Positions 59,715 to 64,000 of a DNA stretch of 64,000 bases are shown one piece after another (positions within the stretch are counted from its first letter, which is position 1; each line of letters opens with the position of its first letter). The DNA is from Paractinoplanes ferrugineus (GTDB lineage: Bacteria > Actinomycetota > Actinomycetes > Mycobacteriales > Micromonosporaceae). The stretch lies in assembly GCF_016862195.1 (NCBI RefSeq), contig NZ_BOMM01000070.1, forward strand, positions 31,506 through 95,505. Direction: 5' to 3'. The notes below the pieces were generated by a model. It saw only the letters and a list, made by a program, of their open reading frames with translations. It was not told the DNA's origin and did not search any database. The position numbers and the translations under genes are program-made.

Positions 59715-60578
59715 TCAGGCCGGCTCCGGGCGGTCGCCCGCGCTGGGTGCCGCTACGACTGTCGAGCGCCGGGCGGGGAGGAAGAACACAACCAACACCC
59801 CTGCCGCGTACGTCACCCAGACGGCGACCTCGAGAACCGTGGCGCTGGGGGTGAGGTTGACCGTGGCGGCCAGCAGCGTGCCGTACCAGGAAGTCGGCTC
59901 GACGGTGGTGGACATGTCGTACGCGATGTTCGTGCCACCGGGCAGCGCTCCGGCGGTCTGGAAGCCGTGCACCGCGTATTTGGCGATGCCGGCGGCGACC
60001 AGGATCAGCAGCACGGCGGTCCAGGTGAACAGCCGGCCCAGGTTCACCTTGGCCACCGCGGCGTACATCAGCCAGCCGAGCAGGACCGCCGAGGCCACCC
60101 CGGAGATCACGCCGACCAGCGGCGCGGCGGTCTGCGCGACGGCCTGGGCGGAGGCGAAGACCAGCAGAACCATCTCAACGCCTTCGCGGATCACGGCGAT
60201 GAACGCGAGGGCAGCAATGGCGGCCGGGCCCATTCTGAGCGCGTCGGCGAGCCGCCCGGTCAGGTCGGCCTTGATGGTGCGCGCGCTGCGCCGCATCCAG
60301 AAGATCATCCAGGTGACCAGCCCGACGGCGATCAGCGAGGTGATCGCCTCGAACCATTCCAGGCGCACACCGGAGAGCAGGGACGTGGCAACCCAGGTAA
60401 GGATCGCGCCCAGGCCGGCCGCGGCCACCACGGCCAGGCCGACGCCGGTCCACAGTGGGCCCAGGGCGTCGCGGCGCTGCGATCGGCTCACCACGGTGAG
60501 CAGGATCGTGACCACCAAGGCGGCCTCGAGGCCGTCGCGGAGCCCGATCAGATAGCTGGCGAAGAAGGCGGTGCTCAC
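59715..60578 (-). CDS. efeU: FTR1-family iron permease (EfeU)
   Basis: 287 residues, 7 spans. Two iron-binding REXXE-type motifs: GLRDGLEAAL in span 1 (RDGLE) and VIREGVEMVL in span 4 (REGVE). Imports iron delivered by EfeO. GTG 60578. Upstream are an IdeR-like dyad and BlaI-type dyad B6. Ends 6 bases from the convergent PAP2 stop. Confidence 0.93.
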   Translation of the reverse strand: MSTAFFASYLIGLRDGLEAALVVTILLTVVSRSQRRDALGPLWTGVGLAVVAAAGLGAILTWVATSLLSGVRLEWFEAITSLIAVGLVTWMIFWMRRSARTIKADLTGRLADALRMGPAAIAALAFIAVIREGVEMVLLVFASAQAVAQTAAPLVGVISGVASAVLLGWLMYAAVAKVNLGRLFTWTAVLLILVAAGIAKYAVHGFQTAGALPGGTNIAYDMSTTVEPTSWYGTLLAATVNLTPSATVLEVAVWVTYAAGVLVVFFLPARRSTVVAAPSAGDRPEPA

Positions 60579-60594
60579 ACGGACCCCTTGAAGT

Positions 60595-60608
60595 TTAGGC
60601 TTGCCTAA
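60595..60608. promoter_or_regulatory. IdeR/DtxR-like iron box (efeU)
   Basis: TTAGGC TT GCCTAA palindrome inside AAGTTTAGGCTTGCCTAACT, 17 bases before the efeU start. Confidence 0.6.
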
Positions 60609-60622
60609 CTTCGCCTAAGCTC

Positions 60623-60635
60623 CTACAGGTTGTGG
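60623..60635. promoter_or_regulatory. BlaI-type dyad B6 (efeU / fetB divergent promoter)
   Basis: CTACAGGTTGTGG, one mismatch from the CTACA-N3-TGTAG dyad, 21 bases before fetB GTG 60656. Confidence 0.55.
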
Positions 60636-60655
60636 GAGATGTCAAGGGAGGCGAT

Positions 60656-61399
60656 GTGGGGCAGAACGTCATCGCGGTGGGGCCGAGCTTCGCCGTGGTG
60701 CTGGCCGTCCTGGTCGTGCTCACGGCGGCGGTCACCCTGCTCGGCCGGCTGAGAGTGAGCCGGGCCGTGGTCACCGCGGCGGTCCGGGCGGTCGTGCAGC
60801 TCGGCATCGTCTCGCTGCTGATCGCCGCGGTCCTACGCAGCCGGTGGGCCACCGCGGGATTCGTCGCGGTGATGCTCGCCGTCGCTACCGCCACGTCCGC
60901 GCGCCGGGTTACCACCTGGCGCCGGGGCTGGCCGGTGGCGGCACCGATCGCGGTCGGCGCGCTGCCGGTCGGCGCGGGGATCGTCGCGGCGCACACCATG
61001 CCGTGGACCACCGTCGCAGTACTGCCGATCGCGGGCATCCTGATCGGCGGCGCGATGACCGCCACCTCGCTGGCCGGCCGCCGCGCGCTCGACGAGCTGC
61101 GCGACCGCCACGGCGAGTACGAGGCCGCCCTCGCCCTGGGCTTCCTGCCCCGCGACGCGGCCCTCGAGGTATGCCGGCCCACTGCCGGACAGGCGCTCGT
61201 CCCGGCGCTGGACCAGACCCGTACCGTCGGCCTGGTGACGCTGCCCGGGGCGTTCGTCGGGGTGCTGCTCGGCGGCGGCACCCCGGTTCAGGCCGGCGCG
61301 ACTCAGCTGCTCGTACTGATCGCCCTGTTGGCGGTGGAGGCGATCGCTGTCACGGTGACCGTGGAACTGGTTGCGGCGGGCGTGCTGCACCGCGACTAA
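60656..61399 (+). CDS. fetB: FetB/YbbM-family (UPF0014) membrane permease
   Basis: 247 residues, about 7 spans. GRLRVSRAVVTAAVRAVVQLGIVSLLIAAVL, PIAGILIGGAMTATSLAGRRALDEL, LGFLPRDAALEVCRPTAGQALVPALDQTRTVGLVTLPGAFVGVLLGG. In E. coli FetAB exports iron; the ATPase FetA is absent here. GTG 60656 with GGGAGG upstream. Divergent from efeU, pairing an importer and a likely exporter under the same dyad. Confidence 0.85.
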   Translation: MGQNVIAVGPSFAVVLAVLVVLTAAVTLLGRLRVSRAVVTAAVRAVVQLGIVSLLIAAVLRSRWATAGFVAVMLAVATATSARRVTTWRRGWPVAAPIAVGALPVGAGIVAAHTMPWTTVAVLPIAGILIGGAMTATSLAGRRALDELRDRHGEYEAALALGFLPRDAALEVCRPTAGQALVPALDQTRTVGLVTLPGAFVGVLLGGGTPVQAGATQLLVLIALLAVEAIAVTVTVELVAAGVLHRD

Positions 61400-61449
61400 C
61401 GATCAGCCGGCTCCTCGGGTCATCAAGTGCCAGCGGTGGCCGGCACCGG

Positions 61450-62374
61450 TTGTCACGGCCTGGGCCATCCCGGATTCCGGGGGCTCCGCTCACCCGTCAC
61501 CTCGTGCTCGCGGTCTGGTAGGCGGTCCTGGTGGCCGGCGCCGTCCAGGTCTGCCGGTTGGGCGCCTATCTCGACCGGCGGCCGCCGAGCAACCGCCCCT
61601 GGCGCGGCTCCGACTCAGTCTGTTGGCGATGGTGACCTCGGCCGCCGATGGGCAGATCGTCGCCCGGCACCCGGCGGCCGGGCCGGATCAGGTGGTGGCC
61701 GGCCCGTCGTTCGTGACCCAGCGGGGTCTGGCGGTCGGCGACCGGATCACGCTGGAGCTGGCCGGCTGGCGGGTGACCGCGCGGATCGCCCGCAAGTGGA
61801 TCGACGCCCCCTGGGCGATACTGCCCGTTCTGGCCCCGGGCACCCCGGTGTCTGACTTCACCGTCACCCTGGCCCGGGCGCCGACGCCCAGGCATACGCC
61901 CGGGCCGCGGCCGCCGTCCCCGGCCTCAAGGTCGAGGTGCGCGGGCCCGGGAACGCCGCCACCACGACCATCGTGACCTTGTCGGCGATGTTCACCGACC
62001 TGCTGGCCGTGGTCGCGGCGCTCGGCGTCTTCAACACGGTGCTGCTCACCACCCGGGAACGCCGCTGGGACCTCGGGATGCTCAAGACCATCGGGATGAC
62101 CCCGCGACAGATCACCGTGCTGGCGGCGGCATCCGTGACCGCCATCGGGGCGGCCGGCGGGCTGCTGGGCATCCCTGTCGGCGTCGTCGCCCACTGGCTG
62201 ATCGTCGACAACGTCGGCGTGGTGGCGTTCCCGGAGTCGATAAAGGACGTCTGGCGCCTGCCGCAGCTCGCCGGGCTGGCCGTGGCCGGGGTTGTCATCG
62301 CCGTTCTCGGCGCGCTGGCCCCGGCCCGGTCGGCGGCCCGGCTCACGATCGGCGAGGTGCTGCACACCGAGTGA
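61450..62374 (+). pseudogene. frameshifted FtsX-type ABC permease remnant
   Basis: Two frames together give the end of an FtsX/MacB-like permease. Frame one (about 61620-61880) reads DQVVAGPSFVTQRGLAVGDR ... WAILPVLAPGTPVSDFTV; after LARAP a one-base deletion near 61886 moves to frame two, DAQAYARAAAAVPGL, GVFNTVLLTTRERRWDLGML, KTIGMTPRQI ... PARSAARLTIGEVLHTE. The upstream piece (LTRHLVLAVW, then a TAG stop) looks like the decayed N-terminus. Confidence 0.75.
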
Positions 62375-62384
62375 CCGCGTTGGC

Positions 62385-63659
62385 TCAGACGCCGTCGAAC
62401 TGGTCGAGCGTTGCCTTGAGCGTACTGAGGTTGGCCGCGCAGTCGGCCTGGGTCGGGTTGCCGGCCCTCAGCGAGGTCAGCACGCCGTCGATCTGGTCGT
62501 CGAGCTGGTGCCATTTGCCGGAGTCGCGGGGCTTGAGGCCGGCCTCGGCGTCGTCCCAGCTCACCTCGAGGTCCTTGGCCCGCTTCTTGCCGCCGGCCAG
62601 GTCGTTCTTGGCCACCATCGCCTGCAGATCGGCGGTGATGGTGGCGAAGGCGCTGAGGTTGCCGAGCCGGGTTGTGGGCTTCGGCTGCTTCGCGACCGGC
62701 GCGGCCGGAGCACCGGGGCCGCCCGAGGCGCCGGTCGTGGCGGCCGGCTCGGCGGCGACAGTGTCCGTGCTCGTCGTGGCGGCGTGGGTGCTGCTCAGGC
62801 CGAGGCCGACGGCGGCGATCAGGACGGCGCCGGCGGCGGCCCAGGTGAAGTCGGCCCGGCGCCCGCCGAGCGGCCCGTCGCCCTTGGCCGCCACCCCGTA
62901 CCGGTTGGCCAGGATCTGCTCGCGGGCGACCAGGATAAGGATGACGGCGAAGAACAACAGGCTGGTGGTGCTGGCGCCGAGGTTCAGGCCGCCGAAGTCC
63001 TTCGACTGGGTGAGTAGGTCGCCGAGCGAGGCACCGAGCGGCCGGGTGAGGACGTAGGCGATCCAGAAGGTCAGCACCTGCCCGGCGCCGGCCCGGAAGG
63101 CAAGCCAGGTCAGCAGGATCAGCCCGCCGAAGATCAGGGTGCCGTTGCGGAAGCCGAGGCTGAGCGCCTCGGTGGCCAGGTCACCGGCGGCGGTGCCGAG
63201 CGCGAACGTCGTCAGGATCGCGCCCCAGTAGAAGCCCTCGCGGCGCGGGGTGTCGATCGAGGTGATTGCCAGGGTGCCCTCCTGGCGGTGCCAGAGGAAG
63301 AAGACGACCGCCAGGACCACGGCGAAGACCCCGGTGCTCAGGTAGAGGCTGACGCCGAGGGTGTCGGTGAAGAAGTCGGTGATCTGGGTGCCGACGATGC
63401 TGACCAGCACCACGCACAGCCAGTAGATCCACGGCGTGTACTTACGGGTCCGTAGCTGGATGACGAGCGCGACGGCGAGAACCGTGATCATCAGGGCGTC
63501 GGTGACCAGGGGGCCGAGGCCCACGTTCACGGCCAGGTAGTCGGCGAAGGTTTCACCGATGGTCGTCGAGAGCACTTTGATCACCCAGAAGGTGGCGGTG
63601 ATCGCCGGGACTTTGGTCAGCCAGTTACCCGTACGTGGTGCCGCAAGAGTGGAGTACAC
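62385..63659 (-). CDS. DUF347 / COG4705 membrane protein D with an extra C-terminal helical domain
   Basis: 424 residues. Residues 1-255 carry the four repeats (KVPAITATFWVIKVLSTTIGETFADYLAV, FYWGAILTTFALGTAAGDLATEALS, TFWIAYVLTRPLGASLGDLLTQS). Then a further span (ADFTWAAAGAVLIAAVGLGLSS), a Pro/Ala/Thr linker, and an about 80-residue helical domain (ITADLQAMVAKNDLAGGKKR, DLEVSWDDAEAGLKP, WHQLDDQIDGVLTSLRAG) resembling the helical repeats of extracytoplasmic metal-binding proteins. GTG 63659. Direct repeat R9 is upstream. Function unknown. Confidence 0.82.
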   Translation of the reverse strand: MYSTLAAPRTGNWLTKVPAITATFWVIKVLSTTIGETFADYLAVNVGLGPLVTDALMITVLAVALVIQLRTRKYTPWIYWLCVVLVSIVGTQITDFFTDTLGVSLYLSTGVFAVVLAVVFFLWHRQEGTLAITSIDTPRREGFYWGAILTTFALGTAAGDLATEALSLGFRNGTLIFGGLILLTWLAFRAGAGQVLTFWIAYVLTRPLGASLGDLLTQSKDFGGLNLGASTTSLLFFAVILILVAREQILANRYGVAAKGDGPLGGRRADFTWAAAGAVLIAAVGLGLSSTHAATTSTDTVAAEPAATTGASGGPGAPAAPVAKQPKPTTRLGNLSAFATITADLQAMVAKNDLAGGKKRAKDLEVSWDDAEAGLKPRDSGKWHQLDDQIDGVLTSLRAGNPTQADCAANLSTLKATLDQFDGV

Positions 63660-63733
63660 CGTGGTTCCCCTGTCAGCGCTCGGTCGGCCGCCGGGGTGCG
63701 GCCGGGTGTGATCAGCACGATGACCACGGATCG

Positions 63734-63749
63734 CTGAGACGACGCTGAA
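63734..63749 (-). promoter_or_regulatory. 11-bp direct repeat R9 (DUF347-D promoter)
   Basis: Minus strand TTCAGCGTCGT then CTCAG, 75 bases before GTG 63659. Confidence 0.5.
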
Positions 63750-63792
63750 GACTCAAAGCCGCAAATCGCCGAAGATGTGACCGCCGGTGTGC

Positions 63793-63808
63793 TTCAGCCG
63801 TCCTTCAG
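63793..63808 (+). promoter_or_regulatory. 11-bp direct repeat R10 (towards right edge)
   Basis: TTCAGCCGTCC then TTCAG, followed by a -10-like TACCCT; reads out of the window to the right. Confidence 0.5.
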
Positions 63809-64000
63809 GTCCGCCCGCCTACCCTGCCCTGCCATACGGATCTTCCGATGGCGGTCAGCCACGACGGTGTCGGTGAGCGCGGGGAACATTCCTAGGACGC
63901 TTTAGGCGTCGTGACACCGCGCCTCCGAAGCGACTCTCGGTCCGACGGACTACGCACACGCTGCCGAGCACGACGAGGTCGCCGTTGCGTTTGAGCGCAG

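Larger units (their letters stand above)
63660..64000. other. promoter region of DUF347-D and right window edge
   Basis: 341 bp. Besides the two direct repeats (63734, 63793) no gene start with a recognisable product is visible before the edge. Confidence 0.4.

Overview
The window is high-GC DNA with actinomycete features: many GTG starts, 1-4 bp ATGA/GTGA/TGATG gene overlaps, apparent leaderless promoters, an IdeR-like box and PDGLE-type CbiN. A filamentous actinomycete, perhaps Micromonosporaceae, is my inference. I saw no rRNA, tRNA, CRISPR array or intact insertion sequence.

Layout. 1-1.7 kb: edge of an integrated element (tyrosine integrase cut by the left edge, excisionase-like gene). 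1.8-21 kb: a cobalamin block with five cobalamin riboswitches, controlling a BtuFCD-type importer with a CbiX-like/ferredoxin fusion, a MerR/B12-binding-like regulator, metE, nrdAB and an acyl-CoA thioesterase. A nikABCDE-type importer plus GNAT gene lies inside this block. 21-38 kb: a nickel/cobalt homeostasis block with CbiMN, two Fur-family regulators, a second FecBCD-type importer with a methyltransferase, Fe/Mn SOD, UreG, a NiCoT permease, a ferritin-like protein and MntH. It also holds copies of tsaD, def and alaS. 38-40.5 kb: gene fragments around an intact TauE permease. 40.8-43.6 kb: a mercury/arsenic-type cassette (two MerR regulators, an ACR3-like pump, a MerT-like protein). 44-64 kb: an envelope, phosphate and iron block with UppP, DedA and PAP2 proteins, three secreted phosphoesterases, EfeO and EfeU, FetB, four DUF347 (COG4705) membrane proteins, a two-component system, and a BlaI/M56 pair.

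How it works together. Each block has its own repeated regulatory DNA, read directly from the sequence. (i) A dyad of the form yTGC-N9-GCAr, the shape of the Streptomyces Nur box as I remember it, precedes nikA, cbiM, the second FecCD permease, sodF, tsaD-ureG/fur2, def/alaS, the NiCoT/MucR-like pair and ferritin-mntH. This suggests a clustered nickel-starvation regulon that includes translation enzymes. (ii) Five cobalamin riboswitches switch on B12 import and B12-independent isozymes. (iii) In the last 20 kb a CTACA-N3-TGTAG dyad (BlaI-type) occurs six times and a TTCAG/TTCAG direct repeat with an 11-bp period (OmpR-type) occurs ten times, upstream of undecaprenyl-phosphate, phosphatase, iron and DUF347 genes.

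The most notable points are the nickel-type regulon carrying alaS/def/tsaD/ureG, the riboswitch-controlled thioesterase, and the double BlaI plus two-component regulon built around DUF347 paralogues. Assignments are by reading protein motifs; no database searches were run.
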